A stretch of 64,000 nt of DNA from the NCBI GenBank assembly GCA_029204225.1, contig CM055113.1, positions 65,001 to 129,000 on the forward strand, written 5' to 3'. How positions within the stretch are numbered: the first letter of the stretch is position 1; every line of letters starts with the position of its first letter. Positions 57,501 through 63,925 of this stretch are shown here, piece after piece. Below the pieces are notes generated by a model that was given only the letters and a program-made list of their open reading frames with translations, had not been told where the DNA came from and did no database searches. The stretch comes from Diphasiastrum complanatum (lineage: Eukaryota > Streptophyta > Lycopodiopsida > Lycopodiales > Lycopodiaceae). A program made the translations under genes and the position numbers.

Positions 57501-59673
57501 GCACTGCTTATCATTCTTCTGCGGATGGTCAGTCTGAGGTTATTAACCGGGTATTGGAGGATTATTTACGACATTATGTTTCTCCTTCTGGTCTTGGGAT
57601 CAGCATTTATGTTTGGCTGAGTATAGTTATAACAGTTCTGTTAGTTCCAGCACAGGTGTTTCTCCTTTCCTGTTTGCTCATGGATACTCACCAGTTCTAC
57701 CCGGTATACCTGCTCCTCCAGATGATGCACCTGTTACTATTTCATCTTATCTTTCGAGTGTTCGGGAGATTATTACTAAAGCTGCTACTCATTTACAGCA
57801 TATTCAGCAGCGGTACAGGACCATTGTTGATCGTCATCGGCGCCATGTTGAGTTTGTAGAGGGAGATACTGTTTTTCTCCGGTTACGCTTTGCTCGCCAT
57901 CGTTTTGTACAGGGTCTTGCTTCTACTGAGAAGCTTGCGCCGCGCTATTATGGGCCTTTTCAGATTCTTGAGCGCCTCAGTCTAGTTACATATCGTCTTG
58001 AGTTACCTGCTGCTACTCAGGCTTGTGATATCTTTCATGTCAGTTTATTACGTGCTGCTATTGAGGATGATGTTCCTCGAGATTCCTCATTTCCTACAGA
58101 TCCAGAGCTTTTTCCAGTCCTGCCAGCTGCTATTTTACAGGTGCGCTTATTGCATAGTCGTCGCCATTGGCAGGTTTAGTTTTTGGTCCAGTGGGATGGT
58201 CGTCCTATCGAGGAGGCTACTTGGGAGCCCATTGATGTTTTTTATCATAACCCTATCCTGGCTGATCAGGCTCGATCACTTGCAGCTACCATTGCTTCTC
58301 GGGATGCTCCGGCTTCTCTTGATGTTCTTTTCTCAGATGGGATATGTATTTTTCTCTGGCACTGGTTCTTATCTTATTTTGCCTACATTGGGAGCAATGT
58401 TCTTTATAGCCAGGGAGAGTTACGGACTACAAGATACAGGCCTACTGGGCTACTCTGCATATATTCCACAGGCCTCTTCACATTTACTGTTGGTTATGTA
58501 TATTTCTGGTTACGCATTATATATTAGTCATGTACAGGCCCTAGAGCCTTTTTATATGCTTATGACCCGCACTGGGTCATTTTTTATGACATTGACTGGC
58601 CTTGGGCCCTTATTATATGCTTATATGTGGAGTGGGGGCGCGTAGGAGAGCGCACTATTTTCCCTCCACATTTTGCCTCCCTTTACTTTTGAATTCCTAT
58701 TTTAGGGTTCATTGGTAGGGTATTTATAGGGGCATTTGTACACTCATTTTACAGATAATTGATTGGTATTGCTTGGGCTCTTTGTGGGAGAACCTATTGT
58801 CTGGTCTATTGCTTGTAGGGCTTTAGTCTATTGCTGTCTTTTATGCTTCATTGATTCAACACCTGAGATTTTGATCATAACTCGATCACTACTTCAAGTC
58901 AATTTGAGGCTAGTAAGGATCATACAAGGACCCATGCAAGTTTGTAGGTTAAGAGGACCTATAGCCAGAATTTTGTTGATTATATTGTGACCTTAGTTGG
59001 ACATTATGTATGATCATCAACATTATGTCAATGGTTGCATTCTCTATGTTGTGCAGAATAAATTCCATGAGGGAGCACAAACTAGAAGTAGCTTTATTCC
59101 ATCCAGCTTCCAGGTTATTGGAAGTGACTCATTCTTTACGATTATTTTTCACAATTGAGAATCCAAAACGAGGTGCTTTTTCTCAATACAACTAAGTCCA
59201 ACAACATCTCAAGTGCACTTTGGAATTGGAAACATTTGTTTGAGCCTACTACCAAGAGCTTAATTCACCAATGTAAAAATATCCAGCTACAATACAAGAA
59301 GCACATCATTGCATCTATATAACAGAAAAAGGTATAATACAATGACATGCTCATAAATACACAAGTATTACATCACTACACATACCAAAGTGAAAATTGA
59401 GTATCAATGACGTAAGTTGTAAATGTTAATAACACCACCACCACATCATCCAAGTTAAGACTAGAGCAGAACTTTGATAAGTTAGTTGGTTTAGCTGCAT
59501 GAGATATATGTTGGCTCTTTCCCAACAATGAAGCAAAAGAAATGCAGAAAATGCCATTCATCCTCAAAAACAAATTTAAAATAATGACCCAACCTCGTTG
59601 ATTCAGATCTGAAGCTAACTACATCTCCAGACATTAGCTCATAATTGTACCTACACCGCGAACAGGGAACAAG
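24104..59673 (-). CDS. conserved plant plastid-type membrane/coiled-coil protein (uncharacterised), 9 exons, 5' end missing
   Basis: Exons 59594-59673, 50063-50147, 40443-40862, 31477-31584, 30474-30541, 24987-25074, 24793-24864, 24426-24470 and 24104-24181 join into 347 codons plus TAA. Every intron is GT-AG and every phase fits. Order in the product: a CxxC pair ([12 protein letters not shown], residues 3-14), a linker, the conserved block [17 protein letters not shown] (about 69-85), a [18 protein letters not shown] region, and a likely membrane segment ([21 protein letters not shown], about 171-191). Beyond residue 196 it is mostly predicted helix or coiled coil, with [19 protein letters not shown] near 286-304. 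I recall this as a plant-wide family of unknown role with a plastid transit peptide; the transit exon is not visible. Clean exons amid decayed transposons suggest the gene is functional. Confidence 0.85.
24426..24470 (-). CDS. host gene exon h
   Basis: 45 bp, 15 codons, [15 protein letters not shown]. The acceptor is ATTTCAG and the donor is GTAATC. Confidence 0.88.
24793..24864 (-). CDS. host gene exon g
   Basis: 72 bp, 24 codons, [20 protein letters not shown] through VGAV, the most acidic and most recognisable segment. The acceptor is TTGTAG and the donor is GTAAGT. Confidence 0.92.
24987..25074 (-). CDS. host gene exon f
   Basis: 88 bp. One base completes Gly, then [18 protein letters not shown] through DKYAK. 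The acceptor is ATAATGCAG and the donor is GTGCTA. Confidence 0.9.
25633..25800. repeat. partial tandem duplication in a host intron
   Basis: Two units begin TTTGACCTGAAATGTACTGG at about 25633 and 25728. The second lacks about 20 bases in the middle but shares the later GCATTTACTCTTA-like end. A (GT)n run at 25931-25949 and a G run near 25880 lie nearby. The rest of this intron from 25075 to 26689 has no recognisable gene. Confidence 0.75.
26742..28917 (-). pseudogene. LINE (non-LTR) reverse transcriptase pseudogene
   Basis: Read downward from 28917: a segment before RT with [20 protein letters not shown], then [15 protein letters not shown]. Next come [20 protein letters not shown] and the catalytic box YVDDIVLL (about 28255-27930). 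The C-terminal zinc-like [19 protein letters not shown] lies in the frame at 27107-26742. Frameshifts and stops separate these parts. It is related to the LINE at 34124-36400 but more decayed, and the endonuclease domain is not visible. It lies in the intron between exons e and f. Confidence 0.85.
29011..29023 (-). other. primer binding site, initiator tRNA-Met type
   Basis: The minus strand reads TGGTATCAGAGCC, two bases inside the LTR at 29026. About 130 bp of leader follow before LINE sequence takes over. Confidence 0.85.
29026..29461 (-). repeat. gypsy LTR, family A (5' LTR of a minus-strand element)
   Basis: It starts TGTCACAAGCAAGTCTCTCC and ends GGCTCTAACA. It belongs to the same family as the LTRs at 60418-60883 and 46728-48108. 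The PBS lies next to its low end, but no gag or pol follows, so the element is truncated. Confidence 0.85.
29545..30120 (+). pseudogene. Ty3/gypsy integrase remnant
   Basis: Plus-strand scraps read [15 protein letters not shown], then an integrase-core-like run ending [20 protein letters not shown]. Later there are degraded pieces matching the [10 protein letters not shown]-type region. Stops are frequent, and it abuts an LTR-like sequence at 30180. Confidence 0.7.
30180..30440. repeat. diverged family A LTR fragment
   Basis: It starts TGTTACACTCCCATCTCC, then has GGCCGGTGTGAGGAATGATCC and later CTGCCGGCTAG, all matching family A in order. It fades out about 35 bases before the exon e donor. 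Confidence 0.6.
30474..30541 (-). CDS. host gene exon e
   Basis: 68 bp encoding [20 protein letters not shown] plus TY and two bases of Gly. The acceptor is TTCATGCAG and the donor is GTGAGC. LTR-derived sequence comes to within about 35 bases of the donor. Confidence 0.85.
31477..31584 (-). CDS. host gene exon d
   Basis: 108 bp, exactly 36 codons, [16 protein letters not shown] through QVASSE. The acceptor is AATTGCAG and the donor is GTACAG. It is predicted helical. Confidence 0.9.
31585..32541. other. intron sequence, nothing recognised
   Basis: Ordinary A/T-rich intron DNA with no transposon protein or LTR end recognised. Confidence 0.4.
32903..33373 (+). pseudogene. acidic AT-hook protein, possible hAT transposase C-terminal remnant
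   Basis: A 156-codon open frame from ATG. It begins [20 protein letters not shown], has an Arg-rich helix near residues 65-77, and then long Glu/Asp runs. It ends in an AT-hook ([14 protein letters not shown]). G+C content is much higher than in its surroundings. A frameshifted Arg/Gly-rich stretch follows, then an acidic Ser/Asp tail at 33625-33723 that ends SYHDSDES and a stop. I infer a transposase C-terminus. An unrelated small nuclear protein is possible. Confidence 0.4.
33847..33930. repeat. (GA)42 microsatellite at the LINE 3' edge
   Basis: This uninterrupted GA tract directly abuts the 3' end of the minus-strand LINE, which reads AATAAAGCTTTCT and then (TC)n. Confidence 0.97.
34124..36400 (-). 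pseudogene. LINE reverse transcriptase, nearly intact, one stop
   Basis: One frame runs from 36400 to 34124, about 759 codons, broken only by TGA at 35380-35378 (codon 341). The order is a short basic/proline N-terminus, then [20 protein letters not shown] (RT motif 1), [13 protein letters not shown] and [20 protein letters not shown]. The catalytic box [12 protein letters not shown] and [12 protein letters not shown] follow. After the stop there is a long C-terminal region with a zinc-like [19 protein letters not shown] (CxxC...HxxxxC), then acidic and Arg-rich tails. No endonuclease domain precedes RT, so the element is 5'-truncated or of an unusual build. Confidence 0.85.
36432..36500. repeat. 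(GA)n microsatellite at the LINE 5' edge
   Basis: About 34 GA units lie immediately upstream (minus strand) of the LINE. With the tract at 33847-33930, the LINE is bracketed by the same dinucleotide repeat. Confidence 0.97.
36778..37549. other. intron sequence, nothing recognised
   Basis: A/T-rich, with no LTR end, ORF or repeat I can name. Confidence 0.4.
37550..38711 (-). pseudogene. Ty3/gypsy RNase H-integrase remnant
   Basis: Near 38570 the minus strand reads [15 protein letters not shown], an RNase H motif. From 38183 there are [18 protein letters not shown], then FQENK, then an integrase core with [20 protein letters not shown] and DPKFTKTF. The equivalent of the NGLAE region lies below 37700 and is degraded. 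LTRs are not visible on either side. Confidence 0.75.
38712..40442. other. intron sequence, mostly unassigned
   Basis: Paired motifs GGTGACCGCC/GTGATAGCC with ACTAATGAGGCACAAC and AATAATGGGCACAAC near 38870-38930 suggest a small duplication or LTR scrap. A (CT)n run lies near 39575. Nothing else stands out. Confidence 0.35.
40443..40862 (-). CDS. host gene exon c (largest)
   Basis: 420 bp, exactly 140 codons. The acceptor is TTGACAG and the donor is GTATGT. It holds [17 protein letters not shown], the [17 protein letters not shown] block, and two hydrophobic stretches near its end, then YPRLNQ. Confidence 0.9.
41262..42227 (+). repeat. copia 5' LTR
   Basis: 966 bp, ending CCCGACA right before the PBS. 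It is unusually rich in TCGA (about 41400-41560), with repeats of the type ATCGACAA and GACCATTGACTGTC. Confidence 0.9.
42228..42239 (+). other. primer binding site, initiator tRNA-Met type
   Basis: TGGTATCAGAGC, directly after the LTR. Confidence 0.9.
42323..42969 (+). pseudogene. copia gag remnant
   Basis: It starts [17 protein letters not shown] and continues with [20 protein letters not shown] and [10 protein letters not shown]. The N-terminal KFNG-NF-WK part seen at 12326 is missing, so there is an internal deletion after the PBS. A stop follows at 42710, and a damaged zinc knuckle ([15 protein letters not shown], first and last Cys lost) ends it. Confidence 0.85.
43076..43261 (+). pseudogene. 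copia aspartic protease remnant
   Basis: [14 protein letters not shown] carries the active-site DSGA, followed by [15 protein letters not shown] stop occurs at 43262, just before the preintegrase segment [18 protein letters not shown]. Confidence 0.85.
43526..44349 (+). mobile_element. solo LTR inserted in the copia preintegrase region
   Basis: It starts TGTTGGACATGG and ends GAATCTACA, with TG...CA ends. ATTAT flanks it on both sides (43521-43525 and 44350-44354), a perfect 5-bp target duplication. Removing it rejoins the copia motif from LIWHY to [13 protein letters not shown]. Internally it has a GAAGTCGAAGT-type minisatellite (43576-43850), a TATA-like ATAAATATAAG and no internal genes, so it is a solo LTR left by recombination. 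Strand is uncertain. Confidence 0.88.
44350..45165 (+). pseudogene. copia integrase remnant
   Basis: It resumes after the solo LTR with [18 protein letters not shown] and [14 protein letters not shown] (zinc region), then [11 protein letters not shown] (first Asp of the core). A frameshift near 44600 leads to the second-frame core with [16 protein letters not shown] (the Glu). Another frameshift near 44990 leads to [14 protein letters not shown]. Confidence 0.85.
45459..46110 (+). pseudogene. copia reverse transcriptase remnant with deleted active site
   Basis: [19 protein letters not shown] begins [20 protein letters not shown] carries the motif around the first Asp, and [19 protein letters not shown] the distal motif. 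The segment that should hold the YVDD box, after ADCNVYFK, is missing, so an internal deletion removed the active site. Confidence 0.85.
46134..46722 (+). pseudogene. copia RNase H remnant
   Basis: [20 protein letters not shown], then [20 protein letters not shown] with the expected acidic residues, then a stop where SWKSK-type sequence is expected. A short deletion follows, then [17 protein letters not shown], the conserved pol C-terminus. Confidence 0.85.
46728..48108 (-). mobile_element. gypsy family A LTR inserted in the copia polypurine tract, itself interrupted
   Basis: It begins TGTCACAAGC at 46728 and ends GGCTCTAACA at 48108. GGGGG flanks both sides (46723-46727 and 48109-48113), a 5-bp target duplication within the copia polypurine tract. 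The LTR sequence runs 46728-47012 and resumes at about 48047. Between lies a different, truncated gypsy, and the middle of LTR A is missing. Confidence 0.85.
47013..48046 (-). mobile_element. truncated gypsy element B (3' LTR plus integrase C-terminus)
   Basis: The 3' LTR is 47013-47568 (TGTAATAATCC to CTCGTAACA), followed by a purine tract on the minus strand. The minus frame 47999-47580 has [29 protein letters not shown] and a chromodomain [16 protein letters not shown]. The rest of pol is gone. The LTR holds a two-unit tandem repeat of about 199 bp (from 47022 and 47221). Confidence 0.8.
48116..49099 (+). repeat. copia 3' LTR
   Basis: Pair of 41262-42227, clearly diverged by many substitutions. 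It has an extra tandem copy of a 28-bp GTCGAGTCGACCTGACCATT unit near 48385-48425. The right end is set by comparison and uncertain by a few bases. Confidence 0.85.
49501..49606. repeat. 54-bp tandem duplication
   Basis: Two units starting AAAATCAAAGTGATGATAG and AAAATCGAAGTGATGATAG, differing at a few bases. The rest of 49100-50062 is intron DNA with nothing recognised. Confidence 0.85.
50063..50147 (-). CDS. host gene exon b
   Basis: 85 bp. The acceptor ends TGTAG and the donor is GTATGA. One base completes a Ser codon from exon a; the rest encodes a Trp-rich segment with [16 protein letters not shown] and ends AAVHSFV. The phase matches both neighbours. Confidence 0.8.
50148..52389. other. 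intron sequence, unassigned
   Basis: No clear gene. Minus-strand frames near 51850-51540 give gag-like phrases ([19 protein letters not shown]) that I could not assign. Otherwise A/T-rich intron DNA. Confidence 0.3.
52390..52857 (+). repeat. gypsy 5' LTR
   Basis: 468 bp, about 96% identical by eye to 58418-58882. It runs from AGTTACGGACTACAGG to GATCATAACT. The common sequence between the two copies begins at AGTTACGG, which sets the start. Confidence 0.88.
52858..52870 (+). other. primer binding site, initiator tRNA-Met type
   Basis: TGGTATCAGAGCA directly after the LTR. A 740-bp leader follows. It contains three imperfect copies of a GATTGGAGGCTGTCCA(G/T)C unit at about 53200-53360. Confidence 0.88.
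53613..54620 (+). pseudogene. gypsy gag
   Basis: ATG at 53613 follows a long leader. An N-terminal coiled region is followed by the Retrotrans_gag core ([17 protein letters not shown] and [14 protein letters not shown]), then a Ser/Pro-rich linker. The zinc knuckle reads [14 protein letters not shown]; the second Cys of CX2CX4HX4C is Tyr, a TGT-to-TAT change. The frame ends at TAG right after the knuckle, probably once CAG, and pol continues in the same frame. Confidence 0.9.
54621..56741 (+). pseudogene. gypsy protease-RT-RNase H
   Basis: Same frame as gag. Protease has [15 protein letters not shown] (active-site DTGS) and [11 protein letters not shown]. After stops at 55140 (TAG) and 55392 (TGA), RT has [39 protein letters not shown] and the catalytic box [10 protein letters not shown]. 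RNase H has [14 protein letters not shown]. After a stop at 56424 (TAG), RNase H continues with [28 protein letters not shown] and [12 protein letters not shown]. Each stop is one C-to-T change from Gln or Arg. DYCALN also has Cys for Arg. Confidence 0.92.
56744..56850 (+). repeat. 107-bp patch similar to the LTR at 9829-9933
   Basis: Both start ACCTTCTATTTTGAGCA and share GGTCCATTTT, TCTTCTAGAAGT and GCTTATTCCACACGTG in order. It sits between RNase H and integrase, where gypsy coding sequence is expected, and shifts the frame. Confidence 0.7.
56866..58330 (+). pseudogene. gypsy integrase with chromodomain
   Basis: The zinc region is H...[17 protein letters not shown] then HTCDFC. A frameshift near 57170 leads to the core with [20 protein letters not shown] and [15 protein letters not shown] middle part follows in a third frame with [20 protein letters not shown]. 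The C-terminal part (57613-58179) has [16 protein letters not shown] and [10 protein letters not shown]. After one TAG the chromodomain continues [16 protein letters not shown]. Confidence 0.88.
58418..58882 (+). repeat. gypsy 3' LTR
   Basis: 465 bp, pair of 52390-52857. It begins AGTTACGGACTACAAG and ends GATCATAACT, then CGATC. Confidence 0.88.
58883..59593. other. intron sequence, nothing recognised
   Basis: Intron DNA between the gypsy element and exon a. No gene or repeat was identified. Confidence 0.4.
59594..59673 (-). CDS. host gene exon a (first visible)
   Basis: 80 bp, 26 codons plus two bases. The acceptor is TTTTGCAG before CTTGTTCCC and the donor is GTTGGG. It encodes the CxxC motif CSRC and [11 protein letters not shown]. 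Upstream exons are expected beyond the gypsy element at 60418. Confidence 0.8.
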
Positions 59674-60417
59674 CTGCAAAACAAAGAACAAGCTTGCATA
59701 AATTTTCATTTTGTGTGCTACATCTTAACCACGTGCCATTGAAATTAGCTATATCTATGAAACACAATAGTCCGAACTGAACGAAACATCAAGAATTAGA
59801 CAATCACAGTTATCAACATCCTGTACATAAGGGTGCTCTTTTTATGCATATATTGGTCACCCATCCTTTTTATTTATGTATAGGCCTAAGGCCCATTATT
59901 ATGCATTCTCATTATATGCTAGCCATAGACCTACCCAACTATTACTAGTTCATGGGGCTTGGCATTTTGCGAGTAAATTTTTTGCGAGTTTCTCTATTGC
60001 CATGAGTCAATAAAAAGATAGCACATGGTGTGCCACCTTTTTTATGCCACTACATGAATGTTTATTAATACGAATTGTGGTTTGGCACATAGTCAAAAAT
60101 CCCAAAATAAGCAAATTCTAAAGTTAAAAAACAAATTAGCCTCCAAATATGGCACGTTCTAAAAAAACGAAATTTTCTTTTTGGCTGAATCACTTGATAT
60201 GTCGGCATGCTAGGTGATTCAGCCGGAAAAAGGGGAAAAAAAAAATTCTCAATCACCTAGCACGCCGGGCGGGCCATGTGATTCAGCAAAAAAAAAATTT
60301 CTTTTTCACTTGTAATAGAAAATGAAAAGCTAATTTTAATATGTGACCAAAAAGAAAAAAAAGAAAAGTGGACACAATACCATAGAAAAGAGAGGTGCTA
60401 GAGATTGTCATGACAAC
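59674..60417. other. sequence upstream of exon a, probable intron
   Basis: Apart from the hairpin at 60184-60287, nothing is recognisable. The host gene's upstream exon was not found here. Confidence 0.35.
60184..60287. repeat. inverted repeat (hairpin) flanked by A runs
   Basis: Arms of about 38 bp at 60184-60221 and 60249-60287 share GCTGAATCAC and TGCTAGGTGATT in inverted order, with a diverged middle and a 27-base loop. Each arm itself starts and ends with inverted GAATCAC/GTGATTC. It could be a small foldback element or a small-RNA precursor. No target duplication is seen. Confidence 0.7.
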
Positions 60418-60883
60418 TGTCACAAGCAAGTCTCTCCAAGCTCGTGAATACCAGAAGGCCGGTGTGTAGAATAATCCTCCCAACCATAGGCACCCCCTCC
60501 TTGAGTCCTTCTACCTGCTATTCCCGTCAACTGGCAGATGGCATCCACCTGTGGGTGATCAGTCCACTCACTTGGCATGCCTGGCCCCTATGACCTGTGA
60601 ATACTTAGTGACTCATAGGGTACCACCCTCGTGCCTCGACAAAGACCTGTGACACTCTTGGTCACCCTGACTACTTGCCGGCTAGGGTCCTGACGGTCAA
60701 GACACACCGCATCTCTGACAGCTTGTCAGGCGGCCACACCGGGTCACTGCTCGTGACGCATCGGTCCCAACTTGGGACAGATGTCCTCGTAGGTCACCGA
60801 CCCTTGCCCATACTAGGGCTCAGGCCCCTTTGGTAACCGCGGCTGTGCTGAGATCATGATAGAGTCGTAACTGGACTCTAACA
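60418..60883 (-). repeat. gypsy family A 3' LTR
   Basis: It starts TGTCACAAGC and ends GGACTCTAACA, 466 bp. It is the most complete copy of family A in the window. Confidence 0.88.
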
Positions 60884-60904
60884 ATCCTTCCCTCCTCTGG
60901 CAAG

Positions 60905-63900
60905 TCATCGGTCCTCGATGACAAACTCTGGATAAGACTTCTGCAATGCCTGTCGCGTCTCCCAGGTAGCATCTGACAACGGATGCCCTTTCCAAGTTAC
61001 TAGATACTCTTGAAAGAGATGAGTCCGCAATCGTCGCTCCCTTCGATCTAAGATTCTTTCTGGTCCATAACCTGTGGTGTCCTTCTCCTCTAGAGACACT
61101 ACACCTTCCACCAGGCTATCGCCATCATGCAACATTTCTTCAGTTTGCTGACATGAAATACTGGATGCACCTTGCATCCCACAGGTAGTTGTAGCTTATA
61201 AGCTACTTGGCTCACCTTCTTAATAATCAACCATGGTCCACAATACCTTGGAGATAACTCGGCGCACTTTCCTGTGCATAGCACCTTCGACTTCGAAGTA
61301 AATACACCCAATCTCCATTCTCAAATTCCCGATAGGTACGGTTCTCACGGGTATAACTCTCTACCCTAGCTACAGCTTTGGACAAGTTATCTCATGCCAT
61401 CTCTAGCTTTTGCTGCATCTGAGCCAAAAACTCTACAACAGTACGTACCCTATGCGGAATCCCTATGATTGCAGGACTCAATGGCCTAAAACCATAATTG
61501 AGCTCAAATGGACTCAATCCAGTGGACGCATGTCATTGTACGCGAACTCCAATAGCAGTAAATGCTTTACCCAGTCTGTTTGCTTACTACTAACATATGC
61601 CCTAAGCATAACTTCCAAGACCTGGTTCACTCGCTCCGTCTGACCATCCGTCTAAGGATGCTCAAAGCTACTCATCCGCAACTGTGTTCCCAGCTTGGCG
61701 AACACCTCAATCCAGAAATTTCCCGTAAACTTGGGATCCCTGTCAGACACAATGGACTTTTGAAGGCCATGCAACCTGACAATATTCTGAATAAACAACT
61801 CAGCAACTTGTGGAGCTGTGACCTTCTTGGTCGTTGCGATGAAGTGAGCCATCTTGGAAAATCTATCTACCACTACCATAACGGAATTTAATCCCTTCTG
61901 GGTCTTGGGTAGCCCAACAATAAAATCCATAGAGATACTTTCCCACCTTCCTGTAGGTATCTCAAGTGGATGTAGCAAGCCCAAAGGACTTACTCTCTCG
62001 GCCTTGACAAGTCGTGCAACGCTGGACGTACTCTCTTACATCCCGCTGCAATCGTGGCCAGAAATAATGCCTTCTTAAAAAGCTCGCTAGTCTTATCAAT
62101 ACCAGGGTGTCCTGCACAGGGACTATCATGGCATTCATGAAGTATCTTACGACGAAGATCCTTCACGTCTGGCACGAAGTTTTTTCCATTTTCATACCAT
62201 CCTTCACGGTGTATGTTAGATATGTACTGGTGTGTGCCTTTATGGAAGCGACAGCCTCGACTGACTCTCCCGTTTGGCCGCCTACCTTGCGCACATAAGG
62301 CCACACACACATTAGGCCACATACGCTAACAATGCAAGTCCTTTCCTTGAGCCTTCTTAATCTCCTCCATGAGACCACTGTCAACCACATTAAAGCTCAT
62401 TTGATGCAATATACGAGATAGTGCATCAGCGACCACATTTTCCTTCCCTCTTCGGAAGCGAATTTCCAAGTGAAATTCTTGCATCAGCTCGGCCCACCGA
62501 GCTTGGCGGCCTTTCAAATCTGGCTGAGTGCAAAAATAGTTTAAAGTATGATGATCTGTGTACACATAAAAATTGGCGCCATATAAATAATGTCTCCACA
62601 CCTTGAGCGCATGTATAATCGCATACAGCTCTTGCTCGTGTGTAGGATATCTCTGTTGAGCTGGTGTCAACTTCTTACTCTTAAGGGCTACTGGTCTATC
62701 CTCTTGGCTCAACACTGCACCTATGACAATGCCACTTGCATCCGTCTCTAGGTCAAAAGGTTTTTGGGTATCCACAATCTTGAGGACTAGAGTCGTGGCC
62801 ACAGACTCCTTCAAGTTCTCAAAACGTTGCTTAGCTTCAGCATCCCAATGAACCACAGTGTTTTTTTTTCCGTAACTGGTCCATTAGAGGAGCAGCTATC
62901 CAGGAATAATTCCTAACAAACCGCTGGTAGAACTTACAAAAGCCTAAGAAAGATTGTAATTGGCGTATATCGGTAGGCCTCGGCCACTTCTTAACCATAG
63001 CCACCTTGGCTGGGTCAACCGAAATACCCTCAGCTGTCGCTACGTGACCCAAATACTCGACACGAGTCTTACACAACTCTGTCTTCTAAGCATTGGCATA
63101 CAAGACAGAAGCTTGTAACTTGCCAAATACGGTCTTGAGATGAATCTCATGCTCCTCAACCGCTTTACTAAAAACCAATATATCGTCAATAAAATTGACG
63201 ACAAACTTGCCCAGATAGTCTCGCAAGACTTTGTTCATGAGCATCATGAACGTGGCGGGTGCATTGGTTAACCCAAATGGCATAACCAAAAATTCATAAT
63301 GACCGAAACGGGTTCGGAAGGCTGTCTTCTAGACGTCTTCATCTCGAATCCGTATTTGATGGTATCCACTTTTGAGATCTATCTTACTGAAAATGGTCGC
63401 ACCTTGCAACGCATCCAGTAGATCATCAATCTTGGGCATCAGATACCTATGCTTTACAATGATCTTATTCAATCCTCTGTAATCTACACACATCCAGAAA
63501 CTACCATCCGTTCTCTTGACAAGTAAAATAGGAGAGGTAAAAGGTGAATAACTAGGACGGATGTACTCCAGCTTGAGATACTCCTCCAACATCTTTCTGA
63601 CTTCCTCTTCCTCTTTTAGGCTCATCCTATAAGGAGGCCCACATACCGAACTTGCCCCTGGAACGAGCTCAATACGATGATCAACGTTCTGAGTAGGCGG
63701 AAATCCCTCTGGCATATTACTAATTAGCACGTGTTTAAACTGAGTGCAGATGGACTTTTCCAACTCACTTGCTGGGTCACATCGAGGCTGTAATGAAAAT
63801 GCATGTGCACTAGGGGATGCAAAAGTAAATGAAGCTTCTTGTGGTTTATTAGTGAGTGTGCTTATCTGATTATTATCAACATAAGAATCAAAACTGGAAT

Positions 63901-63925
63901 CAACATTCACATAACACAACCACAA
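60905..63925 (-). pseudogene. gypsy pol (RT, RNase H, integrase, chromodomain)
   Basis: From 63925 down: PPYRMSLKEEEEVRKMLEEY, YSPFTSPILLVKRTDGS, DYRGLNKIIVKHRYLMPKID and DLKSGYHQIRI. A TAG at 63331 probably replaces Trp. In the same frame follow [12 protein letters not shown] and the catalytic box [10 protein letters not shown], then LGFCKFYQRFVRNYS. A frameshift in a T run near 62862 precedes RNase H (LETDASGIVIGAVLS, VYTDHHTLNYF, NVVADALSR). Further shifts separate the integrase zinc region and core (SISMDFIVGLPKTQKGLN, SDRDPKFTGNFW). The C-terminal part is [15 protein letters not shown] and the chromodomain YLVTWKGHPLSDATWE. Confidence 0.9.

Larger units (their letters stand above)
52390..58882 (+). 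mobile_element. Ty3/gypsy retrotransposon with both LTRs
   Basis: LTRs 52390-52857 and 58418-58882 bound a gag-protease-RT-RNase H-integrase-chromodomain order. A PBS abuts the 5' LTR. Flanks are CAATC (52385-52389) and CGATC (58883-58887), a target duplication with one change. The LTRs appear to start AGTTACGG and end CATAACT instead of TG...CA. The element sits in the intron between host exons a and b, antisense to the gene. Confidence 0.92.
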
